NCBI GenBank assembly: GCA_009746045.1
Contig: RPFO01000106.1
Span: 1,757,711-1,821,710 of the forward strand
Source: Mesostigma viride
Lineage: Eukaryota; Streptophyta; Mesostigmatophyceae; Mesostigmatales; Mesostigmataceae
DNA length: 64,000 nucleotides
Direction of reading: 5' to 3'
Under the pieces are notes generated by a model, which saw only the letters and a program-made list of their open reading frames with translations, was not told where the DNA came from and did no database searches. Of the stretch, positions 24,901 to 35,600 are shown piece after piece (position 1 is the first letter of the stretch; each line of letters begins with the position of its first letter). A program made the position numbers and the translations under genes.

Positions 24901-27900
24901 CCCGCCACCTGTCTGCAGATCTCAGCGCGTGCACCCACAAAAAGGAACCAATGCAGCTATCTTGAGGATATGCCCACAAGGTGCTCGTGCATCATCAACA
25001 GCCAGAACACACTACAACGACGGCCGTCCCCCACTCGAACATACCACGGACAACTTTTTTTCCGTTGCAGCTCGCACTGGCTGCTCTTTGCAGCAGGGTG
25101 ATCTCCTAGTTGCACAGTTGCAGCAACCATGCTTCTAATGAATGAGTAGTAATGCTTCTAATCAATTAGTAGTAATGCTCCCGTGTTGCAGAACTCACGC
25201 TTGTCCTTGGATGCCTTTTGCAGGTCGAGGCACCGCTCGTTCATGCGTGTGACGTTGCCCAGCCGCGTGACAGCTGGCAATACGTAGCATGGGGCGACGG
25301 TGCGGGGCCAGATGACAGAAGTGTAAGTCTTTAGACCACGATGTCCCGCGATTGTAAAGACATCATTCACATGAGAGCTGAGGAAGGGCCATGAAGCGAC
25401 AGCAAGCTGGTAGGTGATTCCAGAGCCCCTGTATAGGTGGCTTAAGAATGAATCGCTCATGAGGTCATGCAGGGCAAGATCATAGCCATCCCATCACAGG
25501 GAGCATTGTATACCAAGAGCACACCGGGTTGAACTGGCGAGGGGTATTTCATGGTACTGTACATCACATGGCAACAAACAGGGTCGAGAGGACAGCGGGA
25601 AGCATAAGTTGCAAGGGCTGTAGAGCACCTATGCACGAGGGGCCATGGCCAGCGACGCCAGGATGTGACAGGTGACCGCAAATGCTTTGGGACAGAGAGA
25701 AAAGAGAAGAGAAACGTAGGAAGAAATGAGAGGGGGAGGAAGGAGAATGAACAAAAGGGGACACACGAGGGGAGGACAAGAGGGGGAGATAAGGCAGGGG
25801 GGACAGAAGGGGAGGACAAGAGGGGGAGATAAGGCAGGGGGGACAGAAGGGGAGGAGAGGAGGGGGAGATAAGGCAGGGGGGACAGAAGGGGAGGAGAGG
25901 AGGGGGAGATAAGGCAGGGGGGACAGAAGGGGAGGACAAGAGGGGGAGATAAGGCAGGGGGGACAGAAGGGGAGGAGAGGAGGGGGAGATAAGGCAGGGG
26001 GGACAGAAGGGGAGGAGAGGAGGGGGAGATAGAGGGAAGAAGGAGCCCAGCCACTGCCCTGCTTGCCTTCATTGATGCAGAGCGCCTTGCGAGACGCCAG
26101 TGCGACCATCTGAACGTCCGCGTCACGGAAGGGCGTGCGGTTGACCTCGTTGACAAACTGGGACAGCTGCGAGTGCGTGCGGCTGCTGAAAAAGATCTGG
26201 CACGTGTCACGTGATTAAAGTAGCAAAAATAAATTAGTTAGATAAAGTAAAGTACTTATAAAGAAAAAGTCAAAATTACCCTCAGATGAGCAATGCACAC
26301 ATGCAGAAAAACTCGGGCAGGAATGAGAAGATGGGAAAAGCGTGCAAGTTGAGGCTAGCTGCTAGCAAAGCGTCAGTCCGTGACCATGGGTGCGGTATAG
26401 TAGACTTCGCTGGGGGGCGGTGTAGTAGACCTTGCAAACCTTAACATTCGAGGATGGGAACCAACAGCGAGACGCGTGTCACAAAACGGGGCGTACACAG
26501 GTGAGCCGCAGCACGGAGGCATGTGCCTATCAGCAGGGGTAGTTCAGGCCACTGGATAGATATACTTCTGAAGTATGCATAATGCTCGGTATACATAGCT
26601 CAGGCCACTGGACATATATATACACCGCTGCTGGGTTTAGTTCAGGCCACTGGATAGACACAACGCAGCAGACGGAGCGCACCTCGAGTAGCAATGATGT
26701 TCTGCATGCGAGCGTTCACGATGCGGCACCGACAAGCAAAACCGGGCAGTTACTTGATCCATCCAACACGTTTACTGGGGAGAAAAAGGAAATAGTTGCC
26801 ACAATAGTTGCCACAATAGTTGCCACAATAGTTGCCACAGTTGCCAAGTCCATCGAGGTCTATTCCTCAATGAACAAGGGAAATTACTTAGCCCATTAGT
26901 TGCCTGTTGCCACAAAGATGTCGTTGACAAGGGTGAGAGAGGTGAGCCAGCAGTTAAACATACCTTCACAGCTGTGGCGTCCGTGCCCAGGTCAGTGCCA
27001 CTGTCGTAGCCATCGCTGTCGGATGAGACCGCGCCGTCGGCATGTGCCAGCCGTTTGAGGGGGGCGCGGGCAGCTGCTTGCGGTGGGGCACCGGCATACC
27101 ATGCAGGGAGGTTCAGAAACATCCCATAATAAGTCAAAGAAAGCCCCATTGCGCATCAGTGCAAGTAGTATTCAAAGCCAAGGCATGGCACATGCCAGAT
27201 GGCCTTGCGGCCCGGGATCCAAATCTTTCGAAAGCGGCCCACCTGGCCCACCCCGTTCACTGTAGCTTGAAGCAAATTTGCAGGAGCGCCAAAAAAGGGA
27301 GGAGAGGATTGAAAGTCTCATTGGGATGTTTAGGGCCGGCTTGCAAGCCTATGAGAAACCGAAACGCTTCCATCTTAAACGTGAAGGCAGATATACGATG
27401 CCGAGCTTTTTACAAAACCATGAGACCAACCCCTCCAGACATCGGGCAGGTCAGCTGATTTCTAGGCCAAGGACAAACGGCCTGCACAAGTTACTACTTG
27501 AATTGCTGACCATGTTACAAACGACCTGCAGAAGTGGTTCCCTTGACTATTGCTAACCACATTCCAAGTTACAAACACAAATATACTGCACAGGAGGTTA
27601 CCTTGGGTGTCATCCCATTCCCCCAGCAACAGCTCGGAATCTTCGTCTTTTCCCAGGGTGGAGCCTGCACCCTCCAAGGAGGCCCTCCTGGCCGCACTTG
27701 CCGATGGAGCACCAGGGTCAGTCCCGGCCGGGCCCTGCCACATACCGGATCGGAGCCAAGACAAGTGCTGTACTTTAGCAGCCCTTGTGTAGTGTGGTCA
27801 TCCGCGGCATATTCTCCGGAAGACCTTTCCTTGAACCCACATTTTCTGGGAAATAATCTTGTTTCCTAGTAGCCTTATACTACCAATGATTTGCTGGACA

Positions 27901-30900
27901 TGAAGAAGGGGTTACCAGAGCAGTGTACGGGATGTAACACTCGGCTAAGGAGAAGGGGTTACCAGAGAAGTGTATGGTATATAACACTCGGCTAAGGAGA
28001 TGGCGTTACCAGAGCAGCGTATGGGATATAACACTCGGCTAAGCGGTCCAGTGCTGCCTAGAATACAGCGCTGCCATATGTATACAAGCTCCGGCCATCT
28101 GAAATTGAAAAAGAAGAAATCCATTCATAGTTATCATTAATAGGATATAAATGCAGACACCAATAAAACTAATGACCGCATAAGGAAGCTGGCCGATTAA
28201 GGCAATATGCGCCTCTCCACCATAGGTCCGTACAATGCAACATCACGGTGGTGGTAACTCCACATTTTGAGAACATCAACCATGTGACCATGTCACCATA
28301 TTTTTCAAGCAAGCCAATGCCTTGCACGTTCTCTGGGGATCCGAGGCTGCAAAGACAAAACACAAGATCGTTCAATGGCATCGGCATTGGCCATCGTTCA
28401 ATGGCATTGGACCTCTCACGCATGACAGCATGGTCTAGAAAAAGAAAAGCTTGTCTCCTGTGCTTGCCATTTGCATCGAGAATTCGTGTAGTAAGTATCC
28501 ACCATCTCCCCACACCCCCTTCTGTCCCCAAAGCAGAAACTTTAGCACGCTCATGCAGTAGCTCTAGATTAAGGTACGACAAACCAACCGGATCGCTTAC
28601 AAAAAGTGAGGCGGCGCCGCTGGCCGCAACTCCCCTGCCGCCCCGTGCATTGGCCCTTGCTTTGAATGTTTCCACCTCTCGGCGCGCTAGCTCACGGTTT
28701 TTCTGCCGCAGCGTTCGGACATGCTCCTTATGCTTGCGCTCGCGGTCCACCTCGTATTCCAGCACCCACGCGGGCTCTGGGGGGGGGAGGGTAATAGGTA
28801 TGTACAAGGGGATGGGGGGGGGGAGCATGTGGTTCACTCGGCAGCGCCAATGGCAAACAACGTGGGTCGCTTGAGATATTATTCAGCACCTTGTTCATGT
28901 CAGCCAGGCGGCGGTATACAGTTATACTAACGATTAGTGGTAATCAGTTATTCATGTGCGACGTATACGAGTACTAGTGAATCTTATAAGATTCACTAGT
29001 CATAGCGGATGATCTAGGAAACCACGTTCTTTTGTCTAACAGTCATAGCGGATGATCTAGGGAACTACGTTCTATTGTCTAACAGTCATAGCAGATGATC
29101 TAGGAAACTACGTTCTACTGTCTAAGAGTCATAGCAGATGATCTAGGGAACTACGTTCTTTGTCTAAGCCTAGACTGCCCAACCGTGAAACTCAATAGAT
29201 TTCCCAGGATAGGCAGTTTGAGGGAAGAAGAACGGCAAAGAAGCAGGGAAAAATCAAGGGGACGGGGAGCGGGAGACAGGGATAGGGAAACAAAGAACAG
29301 GGGACGAGGGGACGAGGGGACGAGGGGACGAGGGGACGAGGGGACGAGGGGGCGAGGGGACGAGGGGACGAGGGGACGAGGGGAAGAGGGGACGAGGGGA
29401 CGGGCGGACAAGGGGGCTAGGGGACTAGGGGACGGGGGGGCATGGGACGAGGGGACGAAGGGACGAGGGGACGAGCGGACAAAGGGACAAGGGGACAGGG
29501 CACAGGGAACAAGGGGCAAGGGGCAACAAGGGAGCAGGGAAGAAAGGAGCTACAACCTCCTCACCCACCATTGTCCCCATTGGCGTTTCCGCCCCTGCTG
29601 TCCAGTTGAGATGTGGCCGTGGCATCCCCTGACTTGACAGGTGGCGTCTTCTGGTCCTCCAGCCACTGCAGGGCGCTGCAGATGACGCTCAGGGTCTTGC
29701 CCTGGATATGGCACCCAGGATGGGGGCGACCAGGCAAGGGAAGGAAAGGCTTTATGAGCCTTGACCGCTTCATGTGTGTGCCAGCAGAGGCGTGTGCCAG
29801 CAGCAATTGAGCGGTCAATGGAACGCGCGCAACATTTCACCTTAACTGCACTGGCCACCATTGTTGTATTGGACACATTGGCGTATCGGACACTGCATGT
29901 TTTAGGCGCCAATGTTGTATTGGACACTTCATCCATTGGACACTTTGTGTGTTGGACACCAATGTTGTATTGGACAATCTCACATATTGGACACTTCCAC
30001 GTATTGGAACTTCCACACGGTGGACACTTCATGTATTGGACGCTTCATTTATTGGAGACTTCATTTAATGGAAATATTCTTGAGCCCAGAAAGCCCTGCT
30101 TTGTGATACCCTCACGACCAAGCCTTGACATGTGCCTCAGCCGTCCTGCGATGATTGGTTGTCGGTTATAGAACCCGTCAGGGACTCCTATCTTTCGCAC
30201 GCTGCCTGGCAGAGCGGTGGCTTGGGAGAGAACACAGTGCGGGATAGTAGAAAATTGCTTTTAACCATCCTAGTCCAGGCGACCCCCCCGTTCCCAGTGT
30301 GTGTGGTGTACAGATAGCCAACAGGAAACTTGCGCAGCCGTCCAAGGTGTCGGTTGACTATCGCAGGCAATGACATGGGAGTCTGGGACAAGGATCTTGG
30401 AGGGCTAGTGCAGCAAGGGTAGTTGCAATCAGGCCTTGCGTGACTACATGGTGGATGGTTTGACTGACCACACCGTCGATGGACTTTCCCACATGAGTTA
30501 AGGTCACAACGCATAAGCAAGGGGGTGGAAGCACTGAGGTCCTAAAATGTGACAGCTGGCCAAGGGTGGCCGAGATGCATCAAAGCCAATGATGTGATGG
30601 GCCAAGGCTAACAATTACGTGCTAATGGTGGCTGCCTCAGCTATGTGTGGGACTAACTCTATGCACGGGAGGGTGCATCAGATTCTGACGAAGCTGTTTC
30701 GCCCAAATACGCTAGACAAGGTCTATGCTAGAGCTGGAGAGGCCACATAGCCCACGTGAAAGGTAATGGGGCATTCAGCACACATCAAATATAAGAGAGG
30801 GGAAATCTTTACATTAACCGAGCCTGGTTGGCCCGATGACGCAGGCGTACTTTTGTCAGTACTCGGGAGGAAATAGGCGGGGGGGGTGAGTGGTTGAGCA

Positions 30901-31105
30901 ACTACAGGTGACATGTGAGACTCTAGCCCAGCCTTACCGTGCCTGTCGGGCTCTCGAATATGCCAACACCACCGCTGTCAATCGTGTCGTAGATCTTCTG
31001 CATCAGTTGCTGTTGAATAGGGTATGGAGTGAACGGAAATGCAGGGAATTCCTGACGCTTGCTTTGCCCCGCCGGGCCTTCGGCGAGATTTCCGTGGTCT
31101 GGCAT
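8456..31105 (-). CDS. DDX11 (CHL1): DDX11/CHL1-family Fe-S DNA helicase, 20 exons, complete
   Basis: Exons (minus, 5' to 3'): 31105-30938, 29701-29569, 28776-28541 (end uncertain, 28514-28541), 27734-27602, 27073-26964, 26196-26067, 25273-25199, 24826-24609, 20146-20100, 19240-19192, 18690-18538, 17561-17120, 16271-16158, 15175-15063, 14454-14284, 12987-12838, 11316-11236, 10516-10413, 9646-9282, 8790-8456. All splice phases agree and the total is 3,327 nt (1,108 aa plus stop; the human protein is about 970). Superfamily-2 XPD-like motifs occur in the expected order. The family unwinds DNA 5'-3' in the nucleus, resolving forks and G-quadruplexes and supporting sister-chromatid cohesion. The ATG at 31105 places about 19 residues before the conserved FPFTPY motif, as in homologues. 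One intron uses GC-AG. Several introns carry repeated splice sites (see findings). Confidence 0.93.
12757..12870 (-). repeat. Degenerate duplicate of exon 16 end plus 5' splice site
   Basis: The exon ends GAGGCCAAGAAGAAG before GTGGGCAAGAACGG. About 60 bp further into the intron GAGGCGAAGAAGAAT precedes GTTGGTGAGAATGG. Confidence 0.7.
14150..14300 (-). repeat. Tandem array of 5' splice sites, 22-23 bp units
   Basis: Donor-like boundaries follow exon positions 14284, 14261, 14239, 14216 and 14194 (GTGAGT, GTGAGT, GTGAGT, GTGGGT, GTAAGT). A sixth at 14172 has lost its GT (GGGAGT). Each unit also keeps part of the exon end (GCC..GACGTG). Confidence 0.85.
14284..17561 (-). CDS. DDX11 exons 12-15: arch-to-helicase-domain-2 segment with polyglutamine insert
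   Basis: Exon 12 begins VSAALRCVQGYLSRFQ and ends GFLLGAGIDHVNLFKLQAYL. Between them is a low-complexity insert with EQQQQQPHQQQQQQRQ and a Gly run, absent from animal homologues. Donor 17120 (rather than 17124) is chosen on phase. Exon 13 gives VASFLAALTNADKDGRMLL. Exon 14 gives ALATSSVKFVMLNAAAQF and the motif-III/IV region ARAVILIGGTLQPV. Exon 15 gives FSCRHIVPKGNLLAMAV, all matching the family order. Confidence 0.88.
14878..14950. repeat. Two-copy tandem repeat, about 36 bp
   Basis: TTGGAGTC(C/T)TGGCAGCTTC..CATCCTCAA occurs twice in the intron between exons 14 and 15. Confidence 0.8.
15774..16187 (-). repeat. 36-bp minisatellite, 11 copies, each carrying the exon-13 end and donor
   Basis: Units read CTGCTCACC(A/G)TCACAG then GTTTGTTGTTTAGG. 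Donor boundaries fall at 16158, 16122, 16086, 16050, 16014, 15978, 15941, 15905, 15869, 15833 and 15797. The first is the predicted real exon end. Confidence 0.9.
18345..18545 (-). repeat. 87-bp tandem repeat spanning the exon-11 donor
   Basis: The exon end GCACAG/GTACATCTCGTACCC is followed at 87-bp steps (18451 and 18364) by GCACAG/ATACATCTCGTGCCC. Both intronic copies have AT instead of GT and are nearly identical to each other. Confidence 0.88.
18538..25273 (-). CDS. DDX11 exons 7-11: Fe-S cluster domain and DEAH box
   Basis: Exon 7 gives GNVTRMNERCLDLQKASKDK, with the first expected cluster Cys in NERC. Exon 8 (24826-24609) is weakly conserved and adds Cys residues. Its end is chosen at CAA/GTATGC because that keeps phase 0 into exon 9; an alternative donor at 24586 does not. 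Exon 9 is tiny (47 nt): SAPMDIEDLVSMGKER. Exon 10 gives ECCPYYASRRALPAAD, the conserved CPYY segment. Exon 11 holds motif II, VVIIDEAHNLVDAI, ending HSCQVSGAQ. The 4.5-kb intron between exons 8 and 9 contains the split-repeat transposon. Confidence 0.85.
19670..19728. repeat. (GATRC)n pentanucleotide repeat
   Basis: About eleven CGATAC/CGATGC units in the intron between exons 10 and 11 flanks. Confidence 0.85.
19908..20146 (-). repeat. Three copies of exon-9 end plus donor, 88-96 bp apart
   Basis: GACCTGGTC(A/C)GCATGGG(C)AAGGAGAG/GTAG occurs at exon-end positions 20100 (real), 20004 and 19916. All three keep a GT. Confidence 0.85.
20163..20290 (-). repeat. 30-bp tandem repeat, four copies, just upstream of exon 9
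   Basis: GATGGCATC(A/G)AGCTGTGCC units run directly into the exon-9 acceptor region. The unit is a multiple of three and the frame stays open. Confidence 0.85.
21741..21868 (-). repeat. B repeat copy 1 (128 bp; copy 2 at 21161-21288)
   Basis: Constant offset of 580 bp, no mismatch seen. It begins (plus) TTCATGTCCCACG and ends CGTTGCCC. Confidence 0.92.
22704..23122 (-). repeat. A repeat copy 1 (419 bp; copy 2 at 21322-21740)
   Basis: Constant offset of 1,382 bp to copy 2 over the full length, no mismatch seen. It contains a TATA-like GGGTATAATC on the plus strand at about 22928. Confidence 0.92.
23824..23888. repeat. AT-rich microsatellite
   Basis: (ATT)n, poly-T and (TA)n tracts inside intron 8. 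Imperfect 36-bp copies of ATATCAGAAA(G/T)AAGGCATCC flank this region at 23496 and 23928. Confidence 0.75.
25765..26035. repeat. 40-bp purine-rich minisatellite, about 7 copies
   Basis: GATAAGGCAGGGGGGACAGA recurs at 25788, 25828, 25868, 25908, 25948 and 25988. It lies 30 bp downstream of the GC donor of exon 6, so the transcript is pyrimidine-rich. Confidence 0.9.
26067..31105 (-). CDS. DDX11 exons 1-6: Q-like motif, Walker A, motif Ia
   Basis: Exon 1 encodes FPFTPYPIQQQLMQKIYD and the first half of Walker A (ESPTGT). Intron 1 splits the motif and exon 2 continues GKTLSVICSALQWLED. Exon 3 starts EPAWVLEYEVDRERKHK and forms a charged coiled coil. Exons 4-5 are a poorly conserved acidic linker (DEDSELLLGEWDD, SSDSDGYDSGTD), which is also acidic in other family members. 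Exon 6 carries motif Ia, IFFSSRTHSQLSQFVNEV. Exon 6 ends GAAG followed by GCAAGC; joining at this GC donor keeps the phase into exon 7, whereas no GT nearby does. Confidence 0.9.
26790..26845. repeat. 12-bp repeat (GTTGCCACAATA)n
   Basis: Four to five near-perfect units in the intron between exons 5 and 6. Confidence 0.85.
27430..27606 (-). repeat. Three decayed copies of the exon-4 donor region
   Basis: CAAG/GTAACCTCCTGTGCAG is followed by CAAG/GGAACCACTTCTGCAG and CAAGTAGTAACTTGTGCAG. Each continues with a GTTTGTAAC..TGG-like block; the second has lost its GT. Confidence 0.6.
27905..28045. repeat. 47-48 bp tandem repeat, 3 copies
   Basis: TTACCAGAGCAGTGTACGGG-type units end ACACTCGGCTAAG, in the intron between exons 3 and 4. 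Confidence 0.85.
28998..29168. repeat. 43-bp tandem repeat, 4 copies
   Basis: AGTCATAGCGGATGATCTAG begins at 28998, 29041, 29084 and 29127, in intron 2. Confidence 0.9.
29296..29500. repeat. 9-bp repeat (GGGGACGAG)n
   Basis: About twenty imperfect units in intron 2; the transcribed RNA is (CTCGTCCCC)n, pyrimidine-rich and close to the exon-2 donor. Confidence 0.9.
29855..30062. repeat. Degenerate (TATTGGACACTT)n repeat
   Basis: Irregularly spaced ATTGGACAC units in intron 1 of the helicase gene. Confidence 0.7.
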
Positions 31106-32648
31106 CTTGGTTGCTTCACGCGCGCTTGCGGGCGGGTCCCATGTTGTACCTTAGGCCCCGATGCTCACCGGCAGCCATCGTACCAGGTCCTCGAGCAATA
31201 CGAAGCTCTATCTGCAGCACCGCGCGACTGACACCTTAATCATGGCGCCGAACTTCGATGATCCATGCGCGGACCAACTGCGGACATCAGGAGGCCAGAA
31301 GGCATGCTCTGAACTAAGCCGCAGTTACAACCTTAAGCCGCGCAGACAACGTTGGCATTCAGCTGCAACAGCCTGTCCCGGCGTTGTCTACATGCTTGCA
31401 GTAAGCAATACGTTGGACTAACAAAAAGCAAAAAAAGGCAATGACCCACGAGAGGACCTCGGCTTAAGCGCAGTGCAAATATGGAAGGCTTTGCTCTCTT
31501 GCGGTTACACCTGGCCTATGCTTCTTACGCAGGACGACGAATACGGCCTGGAGAGTGGAGCGAGAAATTACATACAAGCACCGAAAGTAATAGTGGGCTT
31601 TGACAACGTCGCTTCTGATAGCTTTTGATCGACTGCTTCTGATCGAGTTGCTGTGGCGGGAACCCGTGATCGACGACCGCGGCAAAACCCTTTCCCGCGA
31701 ACCACTGGGCACGTGTCGTTCTCACATTCAATGTTGTGTGAGGTTGTGGGTCTTTGAGCCACATTTTGTTCCGGCATCAGATTGCAAACTCCACCGGCCG
31801 CGGCCGGGTCGCGCGTGTCTGACTAAGCCGTTCGTTGCCGACTAAGCCGTTCGTTGCCAGACTTGGCGACGCCACGCCCGCGTGGCGCGCCCGTCAGGCC
31901 GTCACCCGCGCGACTATTTTGTCCTGGCACCGAGGCCGAATCGCTATTTCAGGTAAAAATACTACCCAATATACCGTCGGTATATACTACCACTATCATG
32001 TAACTAGCCGTACGAAGTGAGACAACTATGCCTGGACGCATGGCGATCCCGCAACGCCGTGGAAGGACTAGGGTAGTTGTCTGAGAGGAAAGACGCGAAG
32101 CCCGCGTTAGCCGCGTGCCTATCTCTAGGTAGACCTGCATGGAGGGAGCTATAGGGTAACAAGAAAGGTTGATCTATAGGGAAAACACACACACACACAT
32201 ACACACACAAGGAATACACGTACACTGATAGGGGGATAATAGTTGTCTCACTTAAGTTTTATATATGACTTGCAAAGAGAAGTTAAGGGGCCTCAGATTT
32301 AGTAGGAATGGAGCCGTACAGGATACCATTGTGATGCAAATAAATTAATAAAATTCATTAATTTACACATAGACTGCGTCACGTGAGCACGTCAAGATGA
32401 CACGCCAGTAGTCACCCACATTTTGGCGCTGTGTACTTGCCGATGGTACCTCTCAACACAATGATTATTATTTGTCTCTTTACACATGAACATAAATGAC
32501 AAAACATCTTATGTGACTTTATTTGTTCCTTGAAAAGGAGCACGTCAAAACTACCAAATTTACAGCTGCCCAGGTGCAGTTGCCAACTGGATTCACCTGG
32601 CCAGACACATATAGGATGACTGTGAAAAATATGATCACCGAATCAGGT
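31106..32648. other. Spacer between DGAT2 3' end and helicase start
   Basis: This must hold the DGAT2 3' UTR and the helicase promoter and 5' UTR. An 18-bp duplication (GACTAAGCCGTTCGTTGCC, twice near 31822-31858) and a (CA)n tract at 32184-32209 are visible. No exon-like frame and no clear promoter element was found. Confidence 0.5.
32184..32209. repeat. (CA)n microsatellite
   Basis: About 13 CA units with one T interruption. Confidence 0.85.
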
Positions 32649-35600
32649 TTACCAGAACTCAAGCTGTCGGTTTTCCATGCCCTTGATGTTGCGTTTGTGT
32701 TCATCAAACATGCGTTGGAGCTCCTGTTTTCATACAGCCATGGACAAGCAATAGCATGCAGCAAGTGCATCACATGTAGAAATTCCGAGGACACATGCAT
32801 GAGAAAACCACGCCATGCGCAATTGCAAACAACCCAACGCACCAGGCACATGAGTAGAGAGGCTACAGCAAAGCAGCCAACTTCGCACGAGCACATAGTA
32901 CCTTCACCTGAAAGCATGCGAGACCATCAGACAGGCTGGCAGTAACAAGGCTACTCACACAGGGGAAAAGCAGGGCAGGTTGCTGACTGGCAAATTATCC
33001 CACAGGAATCAGTGCAGCGACAGGCAGTAGACTACCAACAAAGGAAACAATTGGTTTGCGTGTGCATGCGACCGTGAACACTCAAACCCGTCAAGGGGTG
33101 TTCAAAGTGGATTTCTTGAAGTGCCATGACTACCTTTCAACCCATCATTTTGACCCATCCACTGCGTGTGCCACCCTATGACACGTGCGGCACCGCTCAC
33201 GTCATCAGCGCATAAAAGTTGTGCCCCCTGATTGAAAGTACCGAGCACCTTGTCGCCACTGGCATTATATTAAATATTCTACGCCTTCGATAGCATGAGT
33301 GGCATGGTGAGGCCTACCTAGTCAGCCATTTTGATGGGGTGCCGCCGGTGCATAACAGGCCTGCGACCGCACATTCAATTCCTATAACCGGAATACTGCT
33401 GGATATCTGTTCCCGCCTAACGTGCATGGCCATTGCGTGCCTGAAAATATTCACAGTAAAACACAGTGTCGCATACCATCAAGTAGCATGGTATTGGTCC
33501 ACCATCCACTCGCACCAGATGACCGACGTAATGCTGCCTACCTTGACACAACTCTGCCTACCTTCACATAGTTGGCGTGGTACTGGCCCATCCACGCACC
33601 CCATGACCGACATAACTCTGCCCACCTTGATGTAGCTGGCATGGTATTGGTCCACCTGCGCCTGCGTCGGCTCCGCGATCTTGGGCAGCACAAACGGCTT
33701 GCCCACCACGGTATGCAGCTCCAGGTTGGTGCGCGGCAGCAGCGGGCAGAACCAGGCGCCAAACGCCAGCACGCCCGGTATTGAGTGTCGGCCTAGCCAC
33801 AGGCGGAAACTCCAACCTCCCTGCAAGTTGGCCATGCAGCAAGAAGATGAAAGATCCAAATGAAGTTACCATCTTGGGAAAGGGGGCAAGAGGGGGCAAG
33901 GGGGCAAGGGGGGGCAAGGGGGGGCAAGGGGGGCCAAGGGGGAAAGGGGGGGAAAGGGGGGGAAAGGGGGGAAAGGCGGGGGAAGGGGGGGAAGGGGGCG
34001 AAAGGGGGGGAAAGGCGGGGGAAGGGGGGGAAGGGGGGAAAGGGGGGGGAAAGGGGGGAAGGGGGGGCAAGGGGGGCAAGGGGGGCAAGGGGGGCAAGGG
34101 GGGGCAAGGGGGGGCAAGGGGGGGCAAGGGGGGCAAGGGGGGCCGAGGGGGGCAAGGGGGGCAAGGGGGGGAAAGGCGGGGAAGGGGGGGAAGCGGGGGC
34201 AAGGGGGGGAAAGGCGGGGTAAGGGGGGGAAGGGGGGGCAAGGGGGGAAAGGGGGGGAAGGGGGGCAAGGGGGGCAAGGGGGGCAAGGGGGGCAAGGGGG
34301 GCAAGGGGGGCAAGGGGGCAAGGGGGGGCAAGGGGGGCAAGGGGGGCAAGGGGGGCAAGGGGGGCAAGGGGGGCAAGGGGGGCAAGGGGGGGCAAGGGGG
34401 GCAAGGGGGGGCAAGGGGGGCAAGGGGGCAAGGGGGGCAAGGGGGGAAAGGGGGGAAAGGGGGGGAAAGGGGGGAAAGGGGGGAAAGGGGGGAAAGGGGG
34501 GAAAGGGGGGGAAAGGGGGCGAAAGGGGCGAAAGGGGCGAAAGGGGGGAAAGGGGGGAAAGGGGGGAAAGGGGGGGAAAGGGGGGGAAAGGGGGGAACGG
34601 GGGGAAGGGGGGGAAAGGGGAAAGGAGGGGGAAAGGGGGGAAGGGGGGAAAGGGGGGGAAGGGGGGAAAGGGGGGGGAAAGGGGGCAAGGGGGCAAGGGG
34701 GGGCAAGGGGGGCAAGGGGGGGCGAGGGGCGAGGGGGGGCAAGGGGGGGCGAGGGGGGGCAAGGGGGGGGCGAGGGGGGCGAGGGGGGGAAGGGGGGGGC
34801 GAGAAGGGGGGGGCGAGGGGGGCGAGGGGGAGGGGGGGGGAAGGGGGAGGGGGGGAGGGGGGGAAGGGGGGGGAAGGGGGGGGAAGGGGGAAGGGGGGGA
34901 AGGGGGAAGGGGGGCAAGGGGGGAAGGGGGGGCAAGGGGGAAGGGGAAGGGGGAAAGGGGGGGAAGGGGGGGCAAGGGGGGCAAGGGGGGGCAAGGGGGC
35001 AAGGGGGGGCAAGGGGGGCAAGGGGGGCAAGGGGGGCAAGGGGGGCAAGGGGGGCAAGGGGGGGCAAGGGGGCAAGGGGGCAAGGGGGGGCAAGGGGGCA
35101 AGGGGGGCAAGGGGGGCAAGGGGGGGCAAGGGGGGCAAGGGGGGCAAGGGGGGCAAAGGGGGGCAAAGGGGGGCAAAGGGGGGAAAGGGGGGCAAGGGGG
35201 GGCAAGGGGGGAAAGGGGGGGAAAGGGGGGGAAAGGGGGGAAAGGGGGGAAAGGGGGGGAAAGGGGGGAAAGGGGGGGAAAGGGGGGGAAAGGGGGGGAA
35301 AGGGGGGAAAGGGGGGAAAGGGGGGGAAAGGGGGGGAAAGGGGGAAAGGGGGGAAAGGGGGGAAGGGGGGAAAGGGGGGAAAGGGGGGGAAAGGGGGGGA
35401 AAGGGGGGAAAGGGGGGAAAGGGGGGGAAAGGGGGGGAAAGGGGGGGAAAGGGGGGAAAGGGGGGGAAAGGGGGGGAAAGGGGGGAAAGGGGGGGAAAGG
35501 GGGAAAGGGGGCAAGGGGGGGCAAGGGGGAAAGGGGGGGAAAGGGGGGCAAGGGGGGGCAAGGGGGGGAAAGGGGGGGAAAGGGGGGGAAAGGGGGGCAA

